Shown piece after piece: positions 1-12,400 of a DNA stretch of 64,000 nucleotides. The notes below the pieces were generated by a model, which worked only from the letters and a program-made list of their open reading frames with translations, searched no databases and had not been told where the DNA came from. Positions within the stretch are counted from its first letter, which is position 1. Each line of letters opens with the position of its first letter. Origin of the DNA: Yponomeuta sedellus (lineage: Eukaryota > Arthropoda > Insecta > Lepidoptera > Yponomeutidae); NCBI GenBank assembly GCA_934045075.1, contig OW203724.1, forward strand, positions 14,747,143-14,811,142, read 5' to 3'. Made by a program: the position numbers and the translations under genes.

Positions 1-660
1 ATACTATTAGAATTATAATATCCATTCCTATTATGTTTCTCTATCTCGATTACAGTCAACTCTGCTCAATTACCAGTGTAATCTGTGCATTGTGGCTCGA
101 CCGTCCAAATTGTGATCACTAACATCGAGTTTCTGGGCACACCTCTAATAAAATACTCACTAAAGAGTTAAACATAGGTTTCCTAAAAATAGGCTTAAAA
201 CTCTTCTTCTTCTTCAGGCTATATTAGTCCACTGCTGGACATAGCCCTCCCCTAATGAGCGCCATAACACAAGGTTGTGCCATCATTGGGGGTAATGCCC
301 ATAAAACTGAAAACTTAAAACTCTTACGGTCTCTTTTATAAAACACAAGTTCTTAAAATATTGATTAAAAAGGTGGGTGGGTGGAGATTTTACAAGGAAA
401 ATATGTACATAACCATATTAGACGATGACATCACATCACACTTCACACTAATATTATAGAGGCGAAAGTTTGTGAGTGTGTATGTTTGTTAGTTCTTCAC
501 GTCTAAACGGCTGGAGCGATTTTAATAAAAATTCGTATGGAGTTAACTGACACCCTGGATTAACTAACACATAAGCTACGTTTTACTGCGGGAAAATATA
601 TAATTCCCTTGGGAAAATCGGTTAACTGCGGGTGACACCGCCGGGCACAGCTAGTATTAA
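1..660. repeat. Repeat fragments upstream of the cos2 exons (LINE ORF end and a dispersed repeat)
   Basis: No host exon seen. Around 215-290 the - strand reads EGYVQQWTNIA followed by a stop, the usual end of a lepidopteran LINE second ORF. From about 420 to 655 lies a dispersed repeat whose reverse complement recurs at 24228-24460; the shared parts include the TTTCGCCT/ATATTAxTAGTGTGAT end and the ACTAGCTGTGCC end. The two copies are in opposite orientation. I infer retroposon remnants in a cos2 intron. The precise family was not determined. Confidence 0.5.
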
Positions 661-780
661 ATAGAGTGTGTTAGGGGAATTGGGTTTTTATATTAATAAG
701 GCCGTAGTTCATGATCATAATGTATTCAGGCTCTGATTTTTCTAGAAACCCAGAATTACAGTTTTTCCCTGCCCCTCCAG

Positions 781-3700
781 GAACGCAAACTTCTCGAGTG
801 CGAAGAAGCCATAGAAGCGATAGACACGGCGATTGAGTACAAAAACAACTTGATCTGCGGCCGGTCGCCGTCGGCCTCTCTGTCCGACTCCTACGGCGAT
901 AACAAGGACACTCGGTCACGCGGAGAGCAGATGCTGATGGCAAGGCTCGACAAATTGTCACACGACGAGATGAAGACGCTCCTGTATAGGTATTTCCAGA
1001 AGGTACGTTCTTAAACGGCATAGATGAGAAACCATCACTGCATCAATTTGTTGAAATATCGCAGAATCAAGAAACCATTTCTACACTTTCGATATTTAAG
1101 CCACTAAAGTAAATCTTTAAATTCTGAATTGAGTTTTTTTAGACTTTGTACAATCTTGCAACCAGTTACAAGATTGATTGCAGTTAAAGTTTATTTAGAA
1201 TAAATATATTGAGAAAGTACAAAATATACTAAGAGACACCATAATAAAGTAAGTAAGTCGAATGCCAACCTGTCTTACTTAGGTAAAAAGGTACTTTCTG
1301 GAAAAAAATAATGTTGGGTTATTAAAATGCTCAGTGAAAATTTTATCACACAATCGATACAAAAAGGTAGTTACTCTACCAGATTCAAATTAGTATAAAA
1401 ACAATCCATAATGTTCCTAGGGAAGAAATGTTCGGTATACGAGATGCATTTCTGCGAAAAAGTCCGATACTAAGGTGGAATTTCGAACTTCAATTATATC
1501 TTAAGCTGGAGAATACGTGGGTTCTGGTGGTAGCGGAGTGGTAGAACGCTGACTTCTCAATCGGGAGGTCGTGGGTTAGAATCCAGGCATGTACCAGACT
1601 TTCTTTTCTAAGTACATTTGGGAATTGATAGTAGTAATACTACTCGCTAACTTTGTAGAAAATCATCGTGAGAAACCCTAGTGTCTGAAGTGTTAACACA
1701 CCACAGCACTTGCTAGTACAATGGCCCAACTATAAGGTCAAGTGCGGAAATGCCAGGTTTAACCAAGTGGTTTTTGGAAAGTGCGTTAGTAATGTATTGA
1801 CCCCCGGTAGATTGCAAATAAAAATTACATTATTTAGGCAACTATATTCTTGCGGCCCTGAGCCTTTGATTAATTGTGGCAATATTGCACGACTCACTAG
1901 GATGAACATATTAATCATCCACTCGAGTGATCGTTCATTTTCTCGACATCAGATGATATGGTAAAAATTGGCGTAAATTTTTAAGTCTGTCAAAAAACGT
2001 TTGAACGTTTGCCTCTGACTCACAAATAATTATTGCCGTCCTTATTGTGTGAGCGTTTCCTTAATTGACCGTGTACGTTCATTTTGTGTTTAGACTTTTC
2101 ACTTTTATTTACTGTAAAAATAAAACTTGTGGAACCAATTCAGCATTATCCAATAATGCTGGATTGGTTCAACTTGTTCAAATAATTTTGATAGACATTC
2201 AAAATTCATTCGATGTTAAGATGACTGATTAGTGAAAGATACGGAATAAACGACAGAAACGAACGAGAAGTGAACTTACGAGGATTGCCAAGCCCAAAAA
2301 TAGAAAGCACGGACTCGGATCCATATTTATCCGGACATTTAACGATGAAAGCCTGACTCACTGCCTTTGCCACGATTTCTGATGCCCGCCCGTTCGTCTT
2401 TCGACTATAAGTCAGACTTGTATATTAATTGACCTTTGACCTGACACGACGGTAAAAAAGCAAGCCGGACATCTGGCAACCTTACTTGCGACACTTCCTC
2501 TCACCGAGCTCGTGGTCGCCAGGTCGTGGACCTGAGAGGGGCGTGCGGGGCCCTAGAGGCGGGTGCAGCGGCTGCAGCGACGGAGGCGGCGGAGTGGAGG
2601 GCGCGCGCCGCCGCCGCCTGCCGCCACGCCCAAAGAATCAAGAACGCGGCGCACGCCAGGTATGTGCTATTCTAAGCCCTATAGTCAAATAGCCCTAGGC
2701 CCAGCAAAAAAATGCCAGAAATAAAGGTGAGTTTTGAAAATTGTTTTATATGTGATGCAGTGACAAATTTACGATTTTTCATTTTAATTTTACTGTGAGA
2801 CTTTGCTTCTTGCCAAATCGAGACCAATGTCAACGAGAAATGCTCTGTAGGTTTTTATGATCAATGTGGCCAAAGTGGCTATTCTATGTTTGACTGCGTT
2901 GTCTGTAAATTCGTGAGCCTTAGTATTTGCCATTAATTTTAATTACCTATTAATTAACTTGATATCTCTCTCCGTTCCTGTGAAAAAAGCTCTCAATGAA
3001 GAGATGCTATAAGATACCCCTTTTACCATATGACGAACGGAACCCTTAATCAAATTGTTAACTGTGGAGTGGACGAGGGGCGTGTCGCGTTCATCTTGTG
3101 TCTAAAGGAATGCGATTTTTCCAAATTTTCAGGCAGTACAATCCGGTGCAGAGGCTACTGGAGGCGGGCCACGGCGAGCGCGCTCTCTCGCTCGGCCTCA
3201 CGACCGACTCGGAGACTTCGGACGACGCGATGCGACTCGTCGACCGCATGCGGCAGCTGGCGCGGTACCCGCCCGTGAGTGTGGATCCTGTATCACAGAC
3301 TATCCAGACACGCAGACATTTTATTCAAAGAAGTGTCGCCGCCGTCGTGTTTTGTTTGGTGGTAGTTCAGTTCCTTCGGAAATTAAATTGCTTAATCTAA
3401 GTAGAATTTACATTTCTTGTTTTGATCTTGGGTGAAATTTCCAGTAACTCTAATTTCAAATGTATTTTGGGCCAGTCCCCATATTGACCCTATTTTATCG
3501 AAGCCGGCGCCGGCAGCGGTGGCACGTCCTTGTTTTCATTTTCATAAATGATTAGAGAATATAGCGGAACTAATGGCGCGGAACACGGCTGGATTTTAGA
3601 CATTTTGCGACAAGTTACTAGTTGCCTGTCAAAGCTAAATCCTGTTTCTTTTACACAGCTCGATAAAAAGCAACCATCTGCTATTCCTAGGAATAATAGA

Positions 3701-4299
3701 TGGTCTTAAATAATCAGTAGACTGATTATTTGCTGAGTCGTTTAGTCATTACGTGCATGCTATCAGTCGCCGCGCGACTAAAAGGGGGGATACGAGTCTG
3801 CTTTGGGGCTTACCATTTTAGTCACCTGCAGTCTAGAAGTCATTTCCATTTAGATTGTAGACTTATAATAATCCTTGTAACATCTCTTGCCGGATTTTAG
3901 TACAGTATACGTTAGTAATAATATAAGTTATAATTTTTTTATAAGTACCATCACATTAGATTGGTTGTAGTGCTCTGCCGCTAGAGTAAACACATCTTTT
4001 GGCAGATGAGAAGTTAGTTACGACAATGAATAATTCTAGTGGTCGCGGGCGTCCAAATGATAGTACAACTCTTATTGATGTAATTCAACCGCCAAATAGC
4101 CGCGAACAATGAAAAATAGATCGATAAATTGCACCCTAATCGTACATCCCTGTCTTAGCCTTTAAAATTTCTCTTGCAGGCACCGGTGATACCTAGTCAG
4201 AACCTGCGGCAGCTGATGCCGGCAAGCCACGTGCCTCTACCAAAGGTCACAAGGGAAAAGAACAAACTCGTGATAGTCCAACAGAACAAGAAGCACTGA
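781..4299 (+). CDS. cos2: Costal-2 / KIF7-KIF27-type kinesin-like protein, C-terminal four exons (partial gene)
   Basis: Four exons join in phase: 781-1002, 2523-2659, 3133-3274 and 4180-4299 (TGA at 4297-4299). Together they give about 206 codons of C-terminus. Each exon has an AG acceptor and a GT donor (GTACGT, GTATGT, GTGAGT). The first exon contains AIEAIDTAIEYKNNLI and LSHDEMKTLLYRYFQK, then VVDLR across the junction. This is the family signature of the coiled-coil stalk of KIF7, KIF27 and Drosophila Costal-2. The second exon is alanine/arginine-rich helix. The last ends in VTREKNKLVIVQQNKK, a basic tail. In this family the protein is a largely immotile kinesin that scaffolds Smoothened, Fused and Ci/Gli in Hedgehog signalling. 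The motor domain and upstream stalk are outside the window. The exon GC content is far above that of the introns. The assignment rests on remembered family motifs. The alternative is another kinesin-4-related stalk. Confidence 0.8.
1510..1700 (+). repeat. tRNA-derived SINE (family B) in a cos2 intron
   Basis: Starts with a tRNA-like A box (GGTGGTAGCGGAGTGGTAG) and a B-box-like GGGTTAGAATCC. It continues into a 3' part with CTAACTTTGTAGAAAATCATCGTGAG, seen again in the copy at about 11665-11850 (CTAACTGTGAAGGAAAACATCGTGAG). The anticodon arm is degraded, so this is a retroposon and not a working tRNA gene. Confidence 0.55.
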
Positions 4300-6407
4300 T
4301 ATATTGCGGTGCGTTTATTCTGGTTCTTACTTCTCTGTCTCGTAGCGCTTCCAATGGGCGACTTTTACCTTTGCAAAATCATCTCTTAAAGGGCGTTTAC
4401 ATGGGCAATTTGAAATTACCTGGCAAGTGCTGGTGGAGGTAGTGGATTAATCTGGGGCGATCGGAGGCAATTTCTTTGCTATATTGCTCCATAATATATA
4501 TACAGTATCGCTCGATGTGAGTTGCCATTGCAGTAAATTGCTTCATGCTGTGTCAAATTTGCAGAAGATCGATCAATTTAATGGCACATTCTAGAGGGCT
4601 TATGGGCACCAAAGACGTCGGTAGCGCCACACTAACGGTTTTTGTTTTGAAATGTTTAACAGATCTGAACATTCGTTATTTATTTTTGTTTAATTATAAT
4701 AATAATATAGGTTATTTAAAATTTATCTGATTCGTTGTTGTGTTCGAAAATCTGTTGAGATGGTCTTATAACCAGTTATCCGAGATTCCGAGCATGTCGA
4801 CAATCGACTGAATTCATTATTATCTCAAACCATTTTAAACCATCTTAGCCTCCTTCAAATCCTCCTCCATTCAGATTATTTTATGCAGTCAGAATCTGAC
4901 ACTTTCCCGATGTGATCAGTTGTCGTCCTTCTCGGTTTCCCGGTTGGTATCGAAACGGGATTTTCTCAAACATGCTTGGAAATTTGAGCATTATTTCGAC
5001 AACTTTCTTCGAGATGAATCTGGCCAAAAAACATTGCTCGCGCAGCGACCGGCAAAAGTTAAGAAAATTTATCTGTCGCGTTTTAGCGGCTAAATACTTA
5101 ATACAATATCTTTCGTGTAATTTGAAAATGAACGATCTTTTACACCGCAACAAGGCAAGGTCGAAGGTGACTTATCAAAGGTTTTATCTAAGTTTCGAAA
5201 TGTCTTAGAAAGCTTTATATTGAAAAAAAAAAAACAAATTAATATTTAAAGAGAGAAAAATATTGTAGTTCATTGTTCATCCTTGATTTTGAAAAGTAAT
5301 TTATTTTCAACTAAAAAGTTTTGCCTAGGTACTGCGCTCTTAATTTCCGCGTATGATTTGAAAAAAAAGTACTATTACTATTGATGGAATTGTGTGCTTC
5401 GGCTTTGCCCCGGCCCTCATTCACACTTTCGTCCATAAATGCCTTAATGACTGACATTGTACATCACAGAAATACAAAAAATTGTGAATATTATTAATTT
5501 ATGATTGTAGCCTTATATAACATAACATAATTTTACATTTACATACATTGCTTCTGGCCCCACACTACGATAAACTGTGCCGTGGGAACTAGAAACAGCG
5601 ACATTACAAACATGTTCCCAGCCGGGGTTCGAACCCGGGACCCCTCTCATGGTAAGCAGATGCACTAACACTGCACCACAGAGGGCGTCGATGCATATTT
5701 AATGACCTTTAAAATGAAATATTATTTGTTAATATTGTCAATATTTAAGACATTGCCTTCCAGTGGCAACTCAACTCGATCACGCGGTGCGATCTCGATT
5801 TTGAGTTTGGAATGGTAAAATGTCTATTTGTAGTGTGAGCGCCAGGCTTTATAGGAGAGAGGCCTTACATGAAAGCCCAGCTGCAACTGGAAGTCGAGTT
5901 CAAGTATAAGATGTAAAATATTAATTTGATCTTAAATTCCTGCAATTCTAGAGAAAAATGGTAAAAAACTATTTAAAAGCTGTTCAGGCATAATGCTACC
6001 AGCGTTTATCTATTTACATTTTATTGAAATTCAAATTTCAGGGTTTTACAATTTTTACATTAGTCATTATTTTAGTAACTTAATATTTTCTCTCATAATT
6101 GAAAGTATTATAAGCATTCGATCTTTTTTATTCTTTTTAACATATTGGATATCATGTCAAAGACTTAAAATATTAACCTTATTGTGTGTAAATATAGATT
6201 TTTCATGTTTTAAAGCTGATTTTATTTACCCACTTTACGATAAGACTAACATATTAACATCACACTATAAAAGCAATAAATTGATTTTCTAGAATAATAT
6301 GTAGGTACATTATAAATTCAGGCTTTGCTATTTTACAAGTGTGCACAAAAATACCTGTATAATTTTTGAAGTCTCTAAAACAGTGTGTTCATCTGTTTAC
6401 TTAATAT
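4300..6407. other. Convergent intergenic region between cos2 and TCAIM 3' ends
   Basis: About 2.1 kb between the cos2 stop and the TCAIM stop, which face each other. I see no coding exon. AT-rich, with low-complexity A/T runs (for example near 5224-5260). The only clear element is a SINE at about 5510-5690. Open frames at 4912-5208 and 5993-6292 have AT-rich codon use and no recognisable motif. Confidence 0.6.
5510..5690 (-). repeat. tRNA-derived SINE (family A)
   Basis: On the - strand the copy begins with CCCTCTGTGGTGCAGTG (A-box-like). It has a B box in GGGTTCGAACCCC, then a tail with TGTTTCTAGTTCCCAC and GTGTGGGGCCAGAAGCAATG. The same tail occurs at about 53150-53365 (+) and 53790-54040 (-), and a related head at about 15990-16105 (-). 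The anticodon arm no longer forms a proper tRNA. Confidence 0.7.
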
Positions 6408-9400
6408 CTACTTAAAATTCCAAGGTATACACAATACACCATCCGATAGTACGGAGTAGTAATGTGTGACATTCAGGATGTTGCCACGTAGTTTCTGTAA
6501 AATAAAAGAAAATTGGACATTTAGAATAAAATTAGGAATGGTTTCGATCCACCAGTCAGCGAAGAGTTTAAAGGGATAGAGTACACGATTTAGGCGGACA
6601 TTGTCCCATTCGCAAAATGTCCCTTCATCATTTCGCAAAAGGTCCCTTTCGCAAAAGGACCCTATAGCAAAATGACCCTTTGGCAAAATGACCCTTTTGC
6701 AAAATGTCCCTTTCGCAAAATAACCCTTTCGCAAAAGGTCCCTTTCAGCAAGCCTATTACGCTCACATGTATCGCTCGACAAATGGCAAATAAAGCATTT
6801 GGAAGTCCAGTTGGTCGGAGTGGAAAGAGGGTTTATCTTGACATTTGTCCAGTGATAAACTCAAGATCTTCAGCGCCTAATGGAGTCTCTGTTTGATAAG
6901 CTGCTTGCTATCCTTGACCAGCCAGGTATTTAAGAATAGGATAGAGAATAAAAACTCATTCTTTGGTACCTACCAATTACCTTACTACCCAAAACTGGTG
7001 TAATAAAGGGTGAGTAGTTAGGGACGTTTTGAGGAAGGGACGCTTTGACAATCGGTCGATATGAGAAAGGGACGCTTTGAGAAAGGGACGATATGACACA
7101 GGGACGTTTTGAGAAAGGGACAATTTTTGTCGGAGGGACATTTTGCGAACGAGACATTGTCCGCCTAAACCGAGTACACGTCAGTCGATGGAATGACGAT
7201 CGTACTACGAAACTCGAAGGATTTGTCACAGAATTTTCCGTTCGCTAAACGTCAAGCTTGCTCAAAACATCCTGTTCGTAAAATGACCCGTTCCTAATTT
7301 CATACATTCACAAAACGTCCTGCAACTGTAAGTTTTTTTTAATACAGTTGCTAAAAAAGTGGCGTATTGCAGGGACGTATAGCGTTCGGGATGTGGGCTA
7401 TTATATTACATACTCGTGCTTTTTTTTACCTTTCCCGCACTCGTGCGTTCTCTTTCCCAACTGTCAAAATAATGTCTATAAAAAAAAACGATTTAGGCGG
7501 ACAATGTCCCGTTCGCAAAATGTCCCTCCGACAAAAATTGTCCCTTTCTCAAAACGTCCCTGTGTCATATCGTCCCTTTCTCAAAGCGTCCCTTTCTCAT
7601 ATAGTCCCTATCTCACATCATCCCTTCCTCAAAGCGTCCCTTTTTCATATCGTACCTTTCTCATATCGTCCCTTTCTCAAAGCGTACCTTCCTCAAAACG
7701 TCCCAAACTACTCACCCTTTATTACACAAGTTTTGGGTAGTAAAGTAATTGGTAGGTACCATAGAATGAGTTGTCATTCTCTATCCTATTCTTAAATACC
7801 TGACTGGTCAAGGATAGCAAACAGCTTATCAAACAGAGACTTCATCAAGTCCTGAAGATCTTGAGTATATCGCTCGACAAATGTCAAGATAAACCCTCTT
7901 TCCACTCCGACCAACTGGACTTCCAAATTTTTTATTTGCCATTTGGCGATCGATAAACGTGACCGTAATAGGCTTGCTGTAAGGGACTTTTTGCGAAAGG
8001 GTTATGTTCCGAAAGGGACATTTTGCAAAAGGGTTAGGCTTGCTGTAAGGGACTTTTTGCGAAAGGGTTATGTTCCGAAAGGGACATTTTGCGTTAGGGT
8101 CCTTTTGCGAAAGGGTAGTTTTGGATTAGGGTCCTTTTGCCAAAGGGTAATTTTGCGATAGGGTCCTTTTGCGAAAGGGACCTTTTGCGAAATGATGAAG
8201 GGACATTTTGCGAATGGGACAATGTCCGCCTAAATCCTTTATTAGTAATACTGGCTGTTTTTGTACCTTTGCCTAGAAAAAAAGTTGATGCGCGCGCATC
8301 GCTTATTTGTGGAAAAGTAAAAATAAATCCGCGCGCTTTTTTTTTTTCGAATTATTGTTTTTATTTGAAAATGTCGTCAAGTAGTGATGAAAACAAAGTC
8401 AGAGTTTTATTAATTTCCTCGTAAATATGTTATAAAACGTTGTATGACATACGTGCGCTTTGAAAATTACAGCCTATGCTTCCTTATAGCCCTTGGCTCG
8501 GGCTAGTAATATCGCCTCGGCTGTAATTTTCAACTTACCGCACTTATATCATAATGTACTATTACGGGTGGCGCCATTTTCCAAATAATTTTTCTTTATT
8601 AAATTGCTTATTTTTTTCGCAACTGTATTAAAAATTGTCGTTCAGTACACGTGCGGAACCGTCATTGCAACTTGTTCCGACTGTCAACCCTCGCCTTCGG
8701 CTGCGCCTCGGCTCGGGTAGACATTTGTCGGAACTCTTTGCAATGACAGCCTTTCCGCACTTGTAAGGAAATAAATGGATACGTATTATTTTAAAATGGA
8801 AGTACTAGCTGACCCCGCAAACAAGTTTTGCCATAATAATTAGCCTAATTCTCAGACCTACCAAATATACAAAGCAAATAAAATCGATGAAGGCGTTACG
8901 GAGCAGTTCGATAGCAAACTCTGTGACACGTGATTTTTAAATATCAGATTTAGCGCATATAATATAATATATAAAAATATACAGACGCACGCAGACGGTT
9001 TTTATTTAATTTTTTTTGTAATTCGGTAATGTAGCCTCATTCATCACGCGTGCCCATCGTGGATTGTATGTTAAGGGCCTAATCACCACGACAATAAAAT
9101 TCTGGTTTTATAGGTGCAACGGTACCTTAGAACCTGGTGTTCTTAAGCTGGTTGTAGTCCGACTCTTAATTTTCCTAGTGTAGCACACTGTGACACATGA
9201 TTTTTAAATATTAGATTTAGCGAATACATGAAATTTTCTTACTGCTACATTGTACTTTTTTAAATACATTCCACTTAATCGGCCGGCGGTGTTTCACTGC
9301 GAGTACCGTTTCATGATACTGGCGGCGACGCGCCGAGCCCAGGGACTAAACGCGAATTATACAGACATACTGACGGGCCGGGTTTTGGTTTTTATTTAAA

Positions 9401-12400
9401 AAAATATATTTCACGAAATATATTTTATGTGTTACGAGTAATATGACTTCAATGACCACGCGTGCTCATTTTGGATTTTTTGTTAGGTGCCTAATCACCA
9501 TGACTGTGTAATTTGACTTAAATTCTAGATTCAAAACTGCAACGGTACCTTAGATCTAGGTGTTCTTGAGCTGGTGGTCATCTGACTCTTAATTTTCATG
9601 TAGCAAGTGGTAATGAAACTTCAACTTTAATTCCGGGTTTCTATGTCCAATTTATATGCGCGAATACTACCATACTTCCAACAAGCAGTGATAGACTCTG
9701 AGTGGTGACCTCCCAGAGTGTTACTGACTTTGTAAGGGTGGCACATGAATAAAGATTCTAGGTTTAACTTTACCGTATTCAGGCTATCTATGCGCGTAAG
9801 CAACCTCTGGCAACACAGGATCATCAGAGCCGGAGTTATGCTGTCGTCTTTATGAAGCTCTAATAGCCCATAACGCTCTTTCAGTTCTTTGTGCAGCGCC
9901 TTTTCTACGTGCTTGTTTCTGCAATTAAAATATATTGTCAGTACATACCTACCTATGTATTAAGCACCGTATGGTGCCCTACTTTACTGTTTTAATAAAA
10001 ATATATTTCTATTTATAATTCCGTGTTTATTCGATCATAATAATATTTTCACCAGAACATTAATAACTTTTTAATCTGTGATTAATAATAGATTAGACCG
10101 AAACTAAATTTTTAAAAACTGACATAAGTAAAAAAGACAATATGTACAAAAAGTCAAAATAAACAATAAAAAAGGTCTGTCGCGAACACTATGATAAAAT
10201 ATACAATGGGTACTTGTATCCATGCGCGATTGGACGCGACACAGAAACAAAATTAAAATTATTAAGATATTTCAGAACATATTTTTTTCGGCCTAAAAAC
10301 ATCTAAGATTTAGTGTTTTCATTGAATTCTAAAAGATTTTTAATAAAGGCGTAGACACAAAAGACATTATTTTACGAGATAACTCAAAAACGCTTCTCTA
10401 TAAATTATAACAAGTCATGAAAAGTATTAGTCGTAGAAAGAAAAAAAAATCACCTTTATTCATGGTTTAACGTATACAAAATTGTGCAAATTCTTCATTA
10501 CTTATATAATTTGTAATTTAAAAATAAAAATTGAATTATTAATTAATAATTAATATTAAATTAACTAAAATTAATAGCCGCTGAATCCAGAATAACATTC
10601 TAAAAAGTCACTAAACCTTGTTAACTTGTTTAACACAAGCTGCTTCATCTTGTAATTACTATATATACTCGCAGATACATAGCGCAGGAAAATGCAGAGG
10701 AAGAAATTTGGGCAGCAAAGTCACTTACATGCTATACTCCGTCAATAGCATAGTAGCTTCATCGAGATTTTTACTGATGAATGGTATCAACTCGTCGGCC
10801 AGGCAAGACGACGGCGTGATGAACTGCCCCGTTGGAGACAACATAAGCGGACCAGCTTCCCTGGAACAAAGTGATTATTTTGTATTAGGGTCGATCTTAC
10901 TACAAATGCCTATTGACTATTATTTATACTTTGCTGACTTAATTCGGATAAAATATAGTGTCTGATTTATTTCACACCTTTGGTCTTCAGAAATCGTGGA
11001 ATTATTCCACTTTGGCCCTCTAAGCCGTCCTACTGAAGGGGCAAAGTGGAAACCTAAAATCTGATATTGGAATTGCCCCACTGAAATTCGATGCAGTGGG
11101 GCAGATTCCAATAGTCTTAATTCTTGGTAGCTTTCGTCCCAGCAGGGTTGACCCTTCAAGAGATTACTTAACAATAAAATAATGTTTTAAGTGATAATTT
11201 AGCCCGGTGGGGCGAAAGCTACCGAGACCTAAGACAAGTGGAATATGCCACATGCGGGACGCCACCCTATTCTTAATTTATTTCACTATCTCTCCCGGCG
11301 AATTTCGTACCGCCACAGAATCTGTTTATACGCTTATTATTACCATAGCAACCCAATGCCAAGTTTCGTGTAATCCCGTTATTGCGTGATTGAATAACAG
11401 ACATCCAAACTTTCACATAATATTAGTAATATTGCAAAATTACGTCCGTAATGATTTGTTTGGTCACGAGTCACCTGTCCGGGTATTTTGCCTTATATTA
11501 TTATGATCATATTTAGGGTTTCGTACCTCAACAGGAAAAAAACCTGAACCCTTATGAGATCGATTTGTTAGCCGTCCTACCGTTCGTCCAGCCGCCCGGT
11601 CAGTCTAATGTAATATTTAATATTCAGCTCTTGAATATTAAATATTACATCGTTGGAAGGGTTGGAGCTGTGGTAGTTTAACGGGTAGAACCATGGACTG
11701 GCAAGCGAGAGCCCCAGGTTCGATCCCGAGTGCGAGTATGTACCAATGACTTTGTTTAATTTCAAAGTTACGTACATTTGCGAATTTGTAGTCGCAATAC
11801 CACACGCTAACTGTGAAGGAAAACATCGTGAGGAAACCCGCGGATAGTTGGCTCCGCACGTATTGACTAGTCTTTCCTGTGGGCTAGGCCGACTAAGCTG
11901 TCAGGATGGTATAGGTGCTGGGCAAGCCTACACGATAATGAGCTAAAATGAGCGTTTAGTAGCATTAGGATCGCATTTTTTTTCTCTACATTTCTGTCTA
12001 ACCAGTTTTTTCAATGGAGCCATAGTTCCAAATTTAAAAACTTCAAAAACTAACTAATTACAATGTTTTACAGCCACATTAAAAGGAACAATTAATTAAA
12101 TGTACTTAATTATTTTATGCCTACCAAAAGTACAGTCTCGTCGTCACCTAAGCCACTTTAGTTAGTTTTGGCATAGACCAAAAATACCTTTTTGGTCTAG
12201 CTAAAGGTTTTAGCTAAAACTTATAACATCATATTTAGAAGGGAGAGTTCAAAGAGCTGATATAAATAAATAGAACTAAATCTTCAGGGTCAGAGGTGGC
12301 CACAGGATCGATATTGGGGCCGTTCCTCTTCCTCGTATATGTAAATGATTTGCCGTTCATGGTCGAAGTCATTCTTTTGTCTCTTAATTTTAAACATTAC

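Noticed and set aside
5993..6292. Hydrophobic 99-codon + strand frame
   Set aside because: AT-rich codon use, located just downstream of the TCAIM stop on the opposite strand, no membrane-protein family recognised.
7348..7795. Two overlapping long + strand frames
   Set aside because: Both arise from the 16-bp-phase word repeats, which by their regularity avoid stops; the proteins are mere echoes of TCCC-anchored units.
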